DNA from: F23-B02 sp045601285
GTDB lineage: Bacteria > Bacillota > Clostridia > Oscillospirales > Oscillospiraceae
Assembly (NCBI GenBank): GCA_045601285.1
Contig: JAZRZJ010000024.1
Location: forward strand, 1-19,986
DNA: 19,986 nt
Direction: 5' to 3'
The translations under genes were made by a program, and so were the position numbers. The notes under the pieces were generated by a model. It was given only the letters and a program-made list of their open reading frames with translations. It was not told the DNA's origin and ran no database searches. Shown one piece after another: positions 1-8,658 of this stretch. Each line of letters begins with the position of its first letter. The stretch's first letter is position 1.

Positions 1-42
1 CTGTTATATGCGGTGAATAATAATGGGCATAATAAATTGAGC

Positions 43-1644
43 TTAAGAGGCAAAGACCCAGGCGAAATCGGGGTCGTATGCGAGATTTTCTACAATCTCG
101 TAAATCAGCTTAACAAAATCTCTTTCTTTAAGTCCGAAAAAGGAGGTTGCCTTATCTGAGAGCATTGCCGGCTCGTCTGTAAGGGGAGAAATCGTGTAAT
201 CAATGCACAGATTTGCCAATGTACCGTCTGTGAAGTCATCAAGGAAGTCCCGATTGATTTCAAAGCTCATGCTTGCGGCACCGTCAGAGACAGAATAGGT
301 GAACGCGGCAACTTCGTATTCTTCTCCGTCTTCTTTATATATTATGCCTGCTTTGCCGAGTGCGTCATTGACAGAAACGATAACGGCACCATCTTCATCA
401 GTGGGCTCAAAACGTAACTCAAGACCCTCAGGCGTTGCATTAATGCCGCCGGTCAGAGTTTCCTTATCATCGGAGTACATATTGAAGCTGCTCCAGATGT
501 TGTCTTCGCCGGTGAGTACAAGGGAAGCTGCGTGGCTGTTACCTATCTGAAAGGACATTGCAGTAAGCTTACGGTCTGCGATACCGAGGTTGACATTATA
601 TTCTGCCTCACGGATTTCTTCGAGCATATCCTGTACTGCTTCGGACTCGAGGATAGCGGTGCTTCCGTTACTTGAGACAGCTATAATGTCTGTAATCAGT
701 TTCTCAAGCTCAACGCCGGTAAAGCTTAGGTGATATACATCACCTTCAAATCCGGGGATAAACGAATCTCCGCTTTCAATATCAACCTTCTTCATGAAAT
801 CCTTGAAGGCATCGTTGACGGCTTCGGCCTTTTCTTCTGCGTCAGCTGAATCGGGGAAAGGATCAATCACAATGTTTCGAAGCATATCCTCGTCCAAACC
901 TGTGATTTCCATTGTATCGTAAATGTACGAATCAATGAAGTCCTCTCCGAAGGTCTGATTGTTTATGAAGAAGGTCTTATCGGCCAGGTCGGGAGCAGTG
1001 AACATGGTATGCTCTTCGTTGGCGGAGAACAGAATATTGAAGGGAATCTCCTTATCGTCAACAGAAACTGTAATATCCATATTTCCGTCCAGAATCTTGC
1101 TGACGCTGTCGCGGTCAATATGAACATCTGAGCTTACGGCTTCCTCAACCTCGTCGTAATCGCGGTAGCTGTAGTAGATGCGCATTACAACACCCATATT
1201 GATTCCTATATCGCTTGAGAACTGACCGCTTTCGCTGAGGTCACTTACAACTTCGGCAAGCTCGGTGTAGTTATCGCAGTTTGTGCAAGCTTCGGAAAGG
1301 TCGTCCATTGTATTTTCGAAGGCACGCATTATTTTATATTTAGGCGATGTAAAAATAATAATACAAATAACTGCGGCGGCAACTAAAAGCGCGGCAGCGG
1401 AGATGAGTATGATCTTACGGCGCCTGCGCTTTTTGCTGTTCTTTGCCGCAAGCTCCTCATGAAGCCCCGAACTGACAGATTCGGATATGCCCTCAGGGAA
1501 GACAAAACTATCTGCGCCGTTGGAGACTTCGGAAGACGGAGCGGGCTCATCGCCGACTGCTTCCTGATTTGAGGGTTTTCCGCATACTCCGCAGAAGATG
1601 CTGCCATCGTCAAGCGCTGCGCCGCAGTGACTGCAGAATTTCAT
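43..1644 (-). CDS. Zinc-ribbon, single-pass membrane protein of unknown function
   Basis: About 533 aa. The N-terminus holds a CxxC-x10-CxxC zinc ribbon (C4, C7, C18, C21). A low-complexity acidic linker follows, then a basic KKRRRRK stop-transfer cluster (about 71-77) and one hydrophobic helix (about 78-98). The remaining roughly 430 residues are acidic and should lie outside the cell. This arrangement, a cytosolic ribbon with a large extracytoplasmic domain, is common in Clostridia, but I do not recognise the outer domain and assign no function. The ATG at 1644 is preferred over the one at 1653 because an AAAGGA ribosome binding site lies 8 nt upstream of it, while the 1653 ATG overlaps that site. 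The terminator of the upstream SLH gene lies between the two genes, so this gene probably has its own promoter, but I could not find a well-spaced one. No terminator is visible in the 42 bases after the stop. Confidence 0.85.
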   Translation of the reverse strand: MKFCSHCGAALDDGSIFCGVCGKPSNQEAVGDEPAPSSEVSNGADSFVFPEGISESVSSGLHEELAAKNSKKRRRRKIILISAAALLVAAAVICIIIFTSPKYKIMRAFENTMDDLSEACTNCDNYTELAEVVSDLSESGQFSSDIGINMGVVMRIYYSYRDYDEVEEAVSSDVHIDRDSVSKILDGNMDITVSVDDKEIPFNILFSANEEHTMFTAPDLADKTFFINNQTFGEDFIDSYIYDTMEITGLDEDMLRNIVIDPFPDSADAEEKAEAVNDAFKDFMKKVDIESGDSFIPGFEGDVYHLSFTGVELEKLITDIIAVSSNGSTAILESEAVQDMLEEIREAEYNVNLGIADRKLTAMSFQIGNSHAASLVLTGEDNIWSSFNMYSDDKETLTGGINATPEGLELRFEPTDEDGAVIVSVNDALGKAGIIYKEDGEEYEVAAFTYSVSDGAASMSFEINRDFLDDFTDGTLANLCIDYTISPLTDEPAMLSDKATSFFGLKERDFVKLIYEIVENLAYDPDFAWVFAS

Positions 1645-1718
1645 AGATACCATCCTTTCTACTACTATAAATTATTACATTTTCAGCTTATCATAATATG
1701 CAATAATCGTCAATTAAC

Positions 1719-1751
1719 AAAAATGCTGTCTGATTATCAGACAGCATTTTT
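1719..1751 (-). terminator. Factor-independent terminator of the SLH surface-protein gene
   Basis: A perfect 14-bp inverted repeat (AAAAATGCTGTCTG and its complement) with a 5-nt loop lies 20 nt past the stop at 1771. Read on the minus strand it ends in five T. The A/T-flanked symmetry means it could also work on the plus strand, but no plus-strand gene enters it. Confidence 0.9.
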
Positions 1752-1770
1752 GCCGAAATGCAACAGTTCA

Positions 1771-4700
1771 TCAGAACTGTTCATAGTTAATTGTGGGAAC
1801 CTGCAGGAAGAATAGGTTGCAGTAGCGCGAAAGTATTGCCGCAACCTGTGCTCTGGTGCATTCTGCCTTGGGGCTGAGCGTCGTATCAGAGGTGCCGTTT
1901 ACAATTCCGGAGCCGATTGCCCACTGGAAAGGCTGAGTCATTCCCTTGGAAATCTGCAGAACGTCGCTGTAGCCGAGAATGTTGACGTTGTCATAGATGC
2001 CTACATTGTCGTTTGCGTAATTCTTGGCATAGCGGAAGAGGAAGGTTATAAGCTGTTCACGCGTAACCACCTTGCCGTAACCGAAGGTACCGTCATTGAA
2101 GCCCATTACGATTCCGAACTGATTTGCCCAGCGCACTGCATCGTAGGCATAGTTGGTACGGGGTACATCGGGGAAGGTTACTCCGTTATCGGCAACAATG
2201 GGACAGCCTGACAGACGCCAGAGAACAACAACCACCATGTCGCGTGTCATTGTTGTATCGGGGGAGAAGGTGGTTTCCGATGTTCCGTTGAAGAGACCTG
2301 CGGAGCTTACATATCGGATATAGTCATAGCACCAGTCGTTGAATTTTATGTCTTCAAAGGTGTTATGCCAGTAGTAATATTGTCCGTTGGTTATGGGAGC
2401 AAACAGCGCCACGATCGTATGGGGACGGCTTACGCTGACAAGCTGCAGTCTGTGATTATCATCAAGCTCGGCCTGTACGCCGTCAAGCAGAACGCTCTTC
2501 ACGTAGTAGCCGGTCTTGGGAGTAAAGCTGAAGGAAAGATTCTGTCCCTTTGCAGCCTTGTAGCTGTCGGGAGAGATTGTGCCGCCTTCGGACTTGATTA
2601 CCGTGATGGGAATGTTGTAATTGGGATCGCCGTCATCGGTGTAATAATCGTCACCGGGATAGATGTCACCGCTGTCGCCGATCTTCCATTGTGCCGTGAG
2701 AACGGTTGCGGTGGGTACATCGACCTGAGTTCCTGCGGGATAGAGGTTTACTCCGTCTGTCCAGCCGCGGAGCGAATAGCCGTCGCGGTAAACAAAGGGC
2801 AGGGAAACTACTCCGCCGTCGTCCTCAAATACGCCCACCATTTTTGTGCCGCCGTTTGTGTTAAGCGTTGCGTTGCCGATTTTTACGGTGCCGCCGTTCA
2901 TGATCGCGGAATTGCCGCCGGTGGTTCTGATGCGCGCATTAGCCGCAATGCTGAGCGTTGCACGGGGCAGAAGGGTTATTGTCGAACCGGCGGGAATCTG
3001 ATGGGGATTTCCGCTGTCAAGGGTGGAATTAACGATGAACTCGCCGTCCTGAAGCGTCAGATTGTAGGCATCGGGGTAATCGCCCTTTACCGCAGAGGAG
3101 CAGAAGGTAAGACTCTGATTACCGTAAATTTCGCTGTTGCAGGAGGGGTCCGCGTCCCTCTTGGCGTACATGAACAGTTGATAATCGCCAAGCGCATCGT
3201 CCCAGACCCAGATTGAACCGCCGTCCTTGTTGATTATGTAGTAACCGTCAAGCTGCTGGAGGCTCTGAACCTTAAGCCTGGATTTGACATCAAGGGAATA
3301 GTCCCCGGTGAGAAGGCGGACGTTTTCGTCCATGAAAAGATTATCCTTGCTGTTGAGAACAACGTTTGTTGCAAGGGTTACATCGCCGCCGTCGGGATTG
3401 TCATTTGCGGCATTGACTGCCTTGACAAGAGAACGGTATTCCTCGCCGTTGTAATAGGCCTGAACTTCTGTATAGTCCTTATCGCCCAGAGTACCGGAGG
3501 CCGAAAGGAGAACGGGGAAGAACTCAACGCCCATGAGGAGATATTCCTTAGTGTTGCCGATTGCCCAGTAGCAGTAGTTGGTTTCGGGGTGCGCATCAAC
3601 ATAAAGCTTAAGAGCAGAGAGAACATTTCGGGTTTCGGTGCCTTCCACATTGATTTTTTCGTGCATTACGCATGCTGCGGAAGTGCCGTTAAAGTACTGC
3701 ACGCCGTTTTCTTTTACGGTTGAGCCGAGACCGTAGGCCTGATTGCAGGTTGCGTAGAGATAGTAGCAGTAAGAAAGCTCAGTATCGAAAGCAAAGCCGA
3801 CAATTCCACCGAAGGCATCGGCATTTACAACCAAGCCGTAGCTTGCGCAGTTAATAATATGTCCCATATTGGCGCCGCCGACAATGCCGCCTGCGTTATT
3901 CTCAACTGCGGTGACCTGGCAGGAGCTCCAGCAGTTTGCAATTGTGCCGAAGTTGAAGTCACCGACAATGCCGCCTGCGTTTACGGTTGCATCGACAGAG
4001 CCGCTTACGCCCAGGTTCTTGATGAGGGCATTTATACCGGTAACGTGACCGAAAAGACCCTGGTCTTCATCTGTGGTTAAAATAAAGAGGTACTTTATCG
4101 TATAGCCCTGACCGTCGAATATGCCCCTGAAGGGGGTGTCTACATTGCCGATAGGAGTCCATGAGCGCTGCGTATCGAAGGAGTATTTCTGGCTCATGTC
4201 AATATCGCGTGTCATGAAGAAGGTGATACCTTCGGTTTTAAAGCCTGCGGAAACATATTTCTGGAAAGCTTCCAGGTCATCAAGACCGCTGATGCTGTAT
4301 GCGCAGCCCTCAATACCGTCGGAGCGCATGCTGTAAAGCTCGGTCATGGTGCAGGCAGCTTCGTAGTCGCCGCTGTAATTCTCATTCTCGCCTTCGTCAT
4401 AATCGGGAGGCATGAGAATGGGGAAATGACCGGTTGAGCTTGTAAGGGGAATGGGAACTGCGGAGCTGTACCATGCGCTGTAAAGACCGTTGTTCTGGGC
4501 ATAAACCCAGGAATTAAGCGCCGTGAGAAGATTTGTGGTGGCGATTTCGTCAACCACAGACTGCTTATCGAGAGTGCACATATAATCATCGCCGACAAAG
4601 CCGTAGGTGAAGGAGATTACATTCTTGACGGTTGTCTTGCTGCTGATTTTTTCGTAGGGATTTACAACCGTGCTCTTCATGTAATAGCAGTTTTCGAGAG

Positions 4701-7254
4701 CACAGTCGCCGTCGGTATCACCGACAATGCCGCCTGCCAGCGCGGTAAGAGAGCCGCCGTAGACAATCATTTCACCGTAGCCTACGCAGTTTGTTATAGT
4801 GGAATCGCTCATCTCGCCGACAATACCGCCGACACGGTCCTCAGCCTGAACATTTACCGCCGTCCAGCAGTTTGTGATTGTACTGTTGAGGGCTTCACCC
4901 GCGATGCCGCCGACCTTGTTTTCCGCGATGATATCGCCGACGACGCCGAGGTTCTTGATGGTTGCGCCGTTAAGATTTCCGAAAAGACCTGCTTCGTCCG
5001 CTTCGTTCTTGGAGAGGAACAGACCGAATACGGTAAAGCCGCAGCCGTCAAATACGCCGTTGAAGTATCTGAGATATGTACTGGGTTTGGTAAGGTCGGA
5101 GTCGCGTCCGATGGGCAGCCAGCCATCGTGATTGTTTCCGGTACACTGCAGCGCAATTGAAATATCGCCGGTGAGATAGAAGGTGAGTCCCTTTGTGAGA
5201 TGACCTGAGTTTGTGTACTGCGCCAGATACAGCATCTCATTACCGTTTGAAATGCTGTAATGTCCGCCCGGAACACCATTTTCACCGGAATTATAAAGCT
5301 CGGTCATGGTTGCGGTTTCAAGATATTTTACGCTGAACGGATTTCCCTGATCCTCAAGAACATCGTTGGGCTCGTCCACCTGCTTCGTTCCGCTGTTGTC
5401 ACCGGGGAAGAGGTGAGTGGGGTGATTTCCGAGCACACGTATAATGGATTCGGAGGAATCGTCAATTTTCCAGTTGCGGTAAGTCTGGTCGGGAGCAAGG
5501 TCGGTGACCCAGTGGTTCAGGGCATTGAGCAGCTTGATTGTGGGGTTGCCGCCCACATTGATTGCACGCTCGAGTGAGAAATCGTTACCGCTTTCCTCGT
5601 AAGCGATAACAACTGAGATCGTGCCGTCTTCCTCACCGCAGCCGACAAGATTGTCGGGAGCATAGTAGCAGTATCTGACCTGAGATGCAGGGGAAAGCTC
5701 GCCGACAATACCGCCCTTGTGCCTGTTGCCCACGACCTCGGAGAAGTTGCAGCAGTTAACGATAGTGCCGTTATCGCAGGAGCCGACAATGCCGCCGATA
5801 TAGTCATCTGCCGTGACGGTGCCGCTGAACCAGCAGTTTATAACGGAACCGCTGCGGAGCTCGCCGACGATGCCGCCGACATGGTCATTGCAGGTGAAAA
5901 TGCCGTTTGCACCGAGATTCTTGATAACTGCATTCGGGCTGTCAACATAGCCGAAAAGACCCTTGTGATTGCCGGTGGTAATGAGCATTCCCGTAACAAT
6001 GTAGCCCTGACCGTCAAATACGCCGCGGAAGGGATAATCATTGTCTTCGCCAATGGGAGTCCAGCCGGCTCCGGAGATGCTGCCTGCGCCCTCCGGAACA
6101 ATAATGTCGCTTGTGAGGAAAAAGGTTGCACCCTCGGTGGTGTAGCCCGCATTTACATAGTTGGCAAGGCAATAAAGCTCTTCGGCGGTGGAAATGCTGT
6201 AGCAGCCTCCGTTCTTTGCGTTCTGACCGGATTCGTACAGGGCGGTCATACTTGCTGTGGGAGTATAAATATTGTCTTTTGTTTCAATGTATCCGGGGTA
6301 TTTGTGACTCGGGTAGCGTCCGTCGGTGCGAAGGTTGCCGCTGGTTGAATTGTCGTAAACCCAGTCACGGTATTTAAAATCGTTGTTCTGCATCAAAACC
6401 CATTCGTTGAGAAGGACGAGAAGGTCGTCAGTGGTTTTGTTGTCAACGGTAAGCTTCTTTTCAGTAAGCACCTCGGTGCTGCTGCTTGCAAAGCGGTAAA
6501 CGGCGGCGGTGCTGTTGGAGCTTACGCTGCCGCAGGCCTTGTCCGCGCTGTAATAAACATAATAAGAGTATTCAATGACAGCGGAACCGGTGACCTTACC
6601 TGCGATTGCACCCACGGCGTTGTCACCGCTGATATATCCGTAGTTGCAGCAGTTTTCGATTTTGCCGCCGTCTATATTACCTGCTATGCCGCCGATATTA
6701 TAGCTGCCGGTGACGTCAACCGCATTCCAGGAGTTTGCAATGGTTGCACCATCAACATTCGCGGCAATACCCGCAAGAGTGTTGCCGCCGCTGATTTCGC
6801 CCATAACACCGAGATTTTTTATAGCGGTGCTTTCACCCTCAACATAGCCGAAGAGTGCGACATTGCTTCCGTCAGCGACATTGAGATTGAGAACAGCGAA
6901 GCCGCAGCCGTCAAAGGTTCCCTTGAAGGAGTTGGCAGACTTTGCCGCAATAGGCTCCCATACAACATCTTTAAGGTCAATGTCCTTGCTGATGTAGAAG
7001 GTAACGCTCTCGCTGGGCTTGCCGCTGTTTATGTATTCGGCAAAGGCAATAAGATCGTCAGCAGTGGAAATGCTGAAGCATTGGCCTGCCTCCGCATCTA
7101 TTCCCAGCTCTGCAAGTCTTCCCATGGAAGCGTTTGCGGTATAACCGCAATCGTCCTTTGCGGAAACGGGAAGAGGTGCTATACCCGCAAAGAGACCGAC
7201 TACCATGACAAGAGTCAGTATGGCACTGAGTACTTTCCTGATTTTTATGTTCAT
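1771..7254 (-). CDS. Large secreted surface protein: four GLUG-rich modules plus SLH anchor
   Basis: 1827 aa. The frame is open back to 7422, but the ATG at 7254 has GGAGG 8 nt upstream and begins a classic signal peptide (MNIKIRK, hydrophobic core, cleavage near PVSA-KDD). Four modules of about 280-320 aa start near residues 44, 336, 650 and 970. Each has M-x-x-LY and YSIS-like openings, an FDG[CQ]G[FY] motif, IKNLG, and two or three GLUG-type GGI[VA]G...NC[WC] repeats, and closes with LN.WV and a W/G/P segment. About residues 1455-1525 resemble a Listeria-Bacteroides (Flg_new/InlB-B) repeat (GYSLRGW...LTAQW). Next is a bacterial beta repeat (GGTISP...GYYVKSV). About 1630-1815 are three SLH units with F.D...W and GI..G..D.TF motifs. 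SLH domains bind pyruvylated wall polymers in Gram-positives. An adhesin or carbohydrate-binding role is possible; no catalytic motif was recognised. The many cysteines (NCW, NCC, CYY) are unusual for a Gram-positive surface protein. Confidence 0.93.
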   Translation of the reverse strand: MNIKIRKVLSAILTLVMVVGLFAGIAPLPVSAKDDCGYTANASMGRLAELGIDAEAGQCFSISTADDLIAFAEYINSGKPSESVTFYISKDIDLKDVVWEPIAAKSANSFKGTFDGCGFAVLNLNVADGSNVALFGYVEGESTAIKNLGVMGEISGGNTLAGIAANVDGATIANSWNAVDVTGSYNIGGIAGNIDGGKIENCCNYGYISGDNAVGAIAGKVTGSAVIEYSYYVYYSADKACGSVSSNSTAAVYRFASSSTEVLTEKKLTVDNKTTDDLLVLLNEWVLMQNNDFKYRDWVYDNSTSGNLRTDGRYPSHKYPGYIETKDNIYTPTASMTALYESGQNAKNGGCYSISTAEELYCLANYVNAGYTTEGATFFLTSDIIVPEGAGSISGAGWTPIGEDNDYPFRGVFDGQGYIVTGMLITTGNHKGLFGYVDSPNAVIKNLGANGIFTCNDHVGGIVGELRSGSVINCWFSGTVTADDYIGGIVGSCDNGTIVNCCNFSEVVGNRHKGGIVGELSPASQVRYCYYAPDNLVGCGEEDGTISVVIAYEESGNDFSLERAINVGGNPTIKLLNALNHWVTDLAPDQTYRNWKIDDSSESIIRVLGNHPTHLFPGDNSGTKQVDEPNDVLEDQGNPFSVKYLETATMTELYNSGENGVPGGHYSISNGNEMLYLAQYTNSGHLTKGLTFYLTGDISIALQCTGNNHDGWLPIGRDSDLTKPSTYLRYFNGVFDGCGFTVFGLFLSKNEADEAGLFGNLNGATIKNLGVVGDIIAENKVGGIAGEALNSTITNCWTAVNVQAEDRVGGIVGEMSDSTITNCVGYGEMIVYGGSLTALAGGIVGDTDGDCALENCYYMKSTVVNPYEKISSKTTVKNVISFTYGFVGDDYMCTLDKQSVVDEIATTNLLTALNSWVYAQNNGLYSAWYSSAVPIPLTSSTGHFPILMPPDYDEGENENYSGDYEAACTMTELYSMRSDGIEGCAYSISGLDDLEAFQKYVSAGFKTEGITFFMTRDIDMSQKYSFDTQRSWTPIGNVDTPFRGIFDGQGYTIKYLFILTTDEDQGLFGHVTGINALIKNLGVSGSVDATVNAGGIVGDFNFGTIANCWSSCQVTAVENNAGGIVGGANMGHIINCASYGLVVNADAFGGIVGFAFDTELSYCYYLYATCNQAYGLGSTVKENGVQYFNGTSAACVMHEKINVEGTETRNVLSALKLYVDAHPETNYCYWAIGNTKEYLLMGVEFFPVLLSASGTLGDKDYTEVQAYYNGEEYRSLVKAVNAANDNPDGGDVTLATNVVLNSKDNLFMDENVRLLTGDYSLDVKSRLKVQSLQQLDGYYIINKDGGSIWVWDDALGDYQLFMYAKRDADPSCNSEIYGNQSLTFCSSAVKGDYPDAYNLTLQDGEFIVNSTLDSGNPHQIPAGSTITLLPRATLSIAANARIRTTGGNSAIMNGGTVKIGNATLNTNGGTKMVGVFEDDGGVVSLPFVYRDGYSLRGWTDGVNLYPAGTQVDVPTATVLTAQWKIGDSGDIYPGDDYYTDDGDPNYNIPITVIKSEGGTISPDSYKAAKGQNLSFSFTPKTGYYVKSVLLDGVQAELDDNHRLQLVSVSRPHTIVALFAPITNGQYYYWHNTFEDIKFNDWCYDYIRYVSSAGLFNGTSETTFSPDTTMTRDMVVVVLWRLSGCPIVADNGVTFPDVPRTNYAYDAVRWANQFGIVMGFNDGTFGYGKVVTREQLITFLFRYAKNYANDNVGIYDNVNILGYSDVLQISKGMTQPFQWAIGSGIVNGTSDTTLSPKAECTRAQVAAILSRYCNLFFLQVPTINYEQF
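3505..7125 (-). repeat. Four tandem protein-coding modules (A-B-A-B pattern)
   Basis: Module starts at 7125, 6249, 5307 and 4347 give spacings of 292, 314 and 320 codons, and the last module ends near 3505. Modules 1 and 3 share FDGCGF, Y[IT]NSG and TFY. Modules 2 and 4 share FRG[VI]FDGQGY, YV[NS]AG and TEG.TFF. DNA-level similarity is only patchy, around the GGIVG and FDG codons, so the duplication is old. Confidence 0.85.
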
Positions 7255-7300
7255 ATTCAATCCCTCCGGAATGGACATATATATACAATGATACATAATT

Positions 7301-7329
7301 AAAATAACACAAAATAGCTGTTCGGTCAA
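7301..7329 (-). promoter_or_regulatory. Predicted sigma-A promoter of the SLH protein gene
   Basis: On the minus strand, TTGACC (7329-7324), a 17-bp spacer and TATTTT (7306-7301). This predicts a 5' UTR of about 40 nt before the ATG at 7254. It lies back to back with the promoter at 7368-7396. Confidence 0.6.
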
Positions 7330-7367
7330 ATGAAATGCGTGGAAATCTTCTGCGCGACAATATCCGG

Positions 7368-7396
7368 TTGAAAATGACAAAGAAATATGATATAAA
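7368..7396 (+). promoter_or_regulatory. Predicted sigma-A promoter of the solute-binding protein / hypB unit
   Basis: TTGAAA (7368-7373), a 17-bp spacer and TATAAA (7391-7396). A 12-nt element AATAGAAGATTT at 7400-7411 begins 3 nt after the -10 box and recurs at the same offset in the response-regulator promoter at 9799-9826. Confidence 0.7.
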
Positions 7397-7444
7397 TTTA
7401 ATAGAAGATTTAACAATTGCACTCATAAAAGGGAATTTTTGCTT

Positions 7445-8641
7445 ATGGCAAGAAGAAAATATACCTTTGCGATAGTTTTTGCCGCTGTTTTACTCATAGG
7501 CGCTGCGCTGTACGTATACTTTACCCGCTATGCGCCGATTAAGCTTGATGAGTCGGCTGAAATTCAAATCTGGTACGCAGACAGCAGCTCAATTGCGGAA
7601 AGCTTTGAAAGCTATGTCCTGCGCTTTAACTCCGAAGTGGGCGCAGAATGTCAGGTTACGGCAACAGTAAAAGCCTTTGATACCGATAAGGATATGCTTG
7701 AGACGGTAATGAAGGCGGTAAAAAACGGCGGTGAGCTGCCGGACGTCATAATGTGTGACCCCAACATTGCCGCATATCTGCAGAGTAAGAATAAGCTTGC
7801 GGATATGGAAGCCTTTAAGAAGAAATGGGATACCAATGTCTGCGAAGACAGCATAATCAGCGAATGCACCTATGACGGTGTGCTTGTGAGCATGCCAGTA
7901 GCATCTGAAACCAATGTGCTTATTGTAAATACAGAGCTTTTCTCTGAAGCCGACAGTATTGACAGCTTTGAAGAGCTGTGCAATGCCGCAAATAAATATT
8001 ACGCTGAAGAAAAAGAGTCCTTCTTCACCATAAGCGACTATACGGCATTCTTTAATTCCTGCATGGCTCAGCTCGGTGAACAGTTCAAGGCGGAAAACCC
8101 CTTTGACTGTGAAGACGACAATGTGCGCTATATATATGACCAGCTTGCAACCTCTGCGTTCATACGCGGCTATACTGCGGCAACGGACAACCCTGCGGCT
8201 ATGGCTGCAAGAGGCGAGCTTGCCTGCGCTGTTGTCTCCACGTCTCAGGTGATGGAAGCAGAGGAATATATTGACATGAACGATATCGTGTTCATGCCCG
8301 TTCCCTGCATGGAAAACGGTGACAAGGTTTACACACGTGAAATTATCGGTATGTCAATTTTTAAATCCGATGAGAACACGGAAAAAGGCGCAGCTATCTT
8401 CATCAAATGGTTTACTTCCGAGGAAATAAATTCCGAATATGTCGGGTACAGCGGCTTTACACATGCCACAGGCAATGCAGACACGGAAGAGGACACAGCC
8501 GATCCGGTTATATATGCCGAGCTTGCTGAAACTGTCGATTCCATGGAATTCAAGGTCAGTAATGCCAATCCCTATTATGCGGTTAACTGCTATGACTTTA
8601 ACAGCATTATGGATAATATAATGAAAAATTCATTAAGTTAA
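7445..8641 (+). CDS. Membrane-anchored extracellular solute-binding protein, family 1 type
   Basis: 398 aa. A short basic N-terminus (MARRK) precedes one hydrophobic helix (about residues 7-27). No lipobox cysteine is present, so the protein is probably held by an uncleaved signal anchor. The rest resembles the family-1 (sugar-type) ABC binding-protein fold: an opening beta strand (EIQIWYAD), the ...ELPDVIMCDPNIAAYL segment, the hinge strand VLVSMPVASETNVLIVNTELF, and a C-terminal GAAIFIKWFTSEEINSEY block typical of these proteins. The ligand cannot be read from the sequence. The ATG at 7445 is preferred over the in-frame TTG at 7439 because AAAAGGGA (7427-7434) is 10 nt from the ATG but only 4 nt from the TTG. 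No permease or ATPase gene is adjacent. hypB follows 17 nt later, so the two are probably co-transcribed. A sensory rather than transport role is an alternative. Confidence 0.82.
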   Translation: MARRKYTFAIVFAAVLLIGAALYVYFTRYAPIKLDESAEIQIWYADSSSIAESFESYVLRFNSEVGAECQVTATVKAFDTDKDMLETVMKAVKNGGELPDVIMCDPNIAAYLQSKNKLADMEAFKKKWDTNVCEDSIISECTYDGVLVSMPVASETNVLIVNTELFSEADSIDSFEELCNAANKYYAEEKESFFTISDYTAFFNSCMAQLGEQFKAENPFDCEDDNVRYIYDQLATSAFIRGYTAATDNPAAMAARGELACAVVSTSQVMEAEEYIDMNDIVFMPVPCMENGDKVYTREIIGMSIFKSDENTEKGAAIFIKWFTSEEINSEYVGYSGFTHATGNADTEEDTADPVIYAELAETVDSMEFKVSNANPYYAVNCYDFNSIMDNIMKNSLS

Positions 8642-8658
8642 AATATGAGGTGAACAAA

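Noticed and set aside
1645..1718. Possible promoter for the zinc-ribbon gene (TTGACG on the minus strand at 1713-1708)
   Set aside because: No -10 hexamer lies at a 15-19 bp spacing, so it is not supported as a feature.
2365..3216. Long plus-strand open frame opposite the SLH gene
   Set aside because: It is a shadow of codon bias in the minus-strand gene, with no ribosome binding site or recognisable domain. The same holds for 5719-6348.
3880..5890. Repeated GCCGACAATGCCGCC-like sequences that could suggest a CRISPR array or dispersed repeats
   Set aside because: They fall in frame on GGIVG codons of the GLUG repeats, vary in third positions and are not regularly spaced.
7255..7422. N-terminal extension of the SLH protein reading frame by 56 codons
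   Set aside because: The ATG at 7254 has a strong ribosome binding site and starts a typical signal peptide; the extension has neither and would overlap the predicted promoter.
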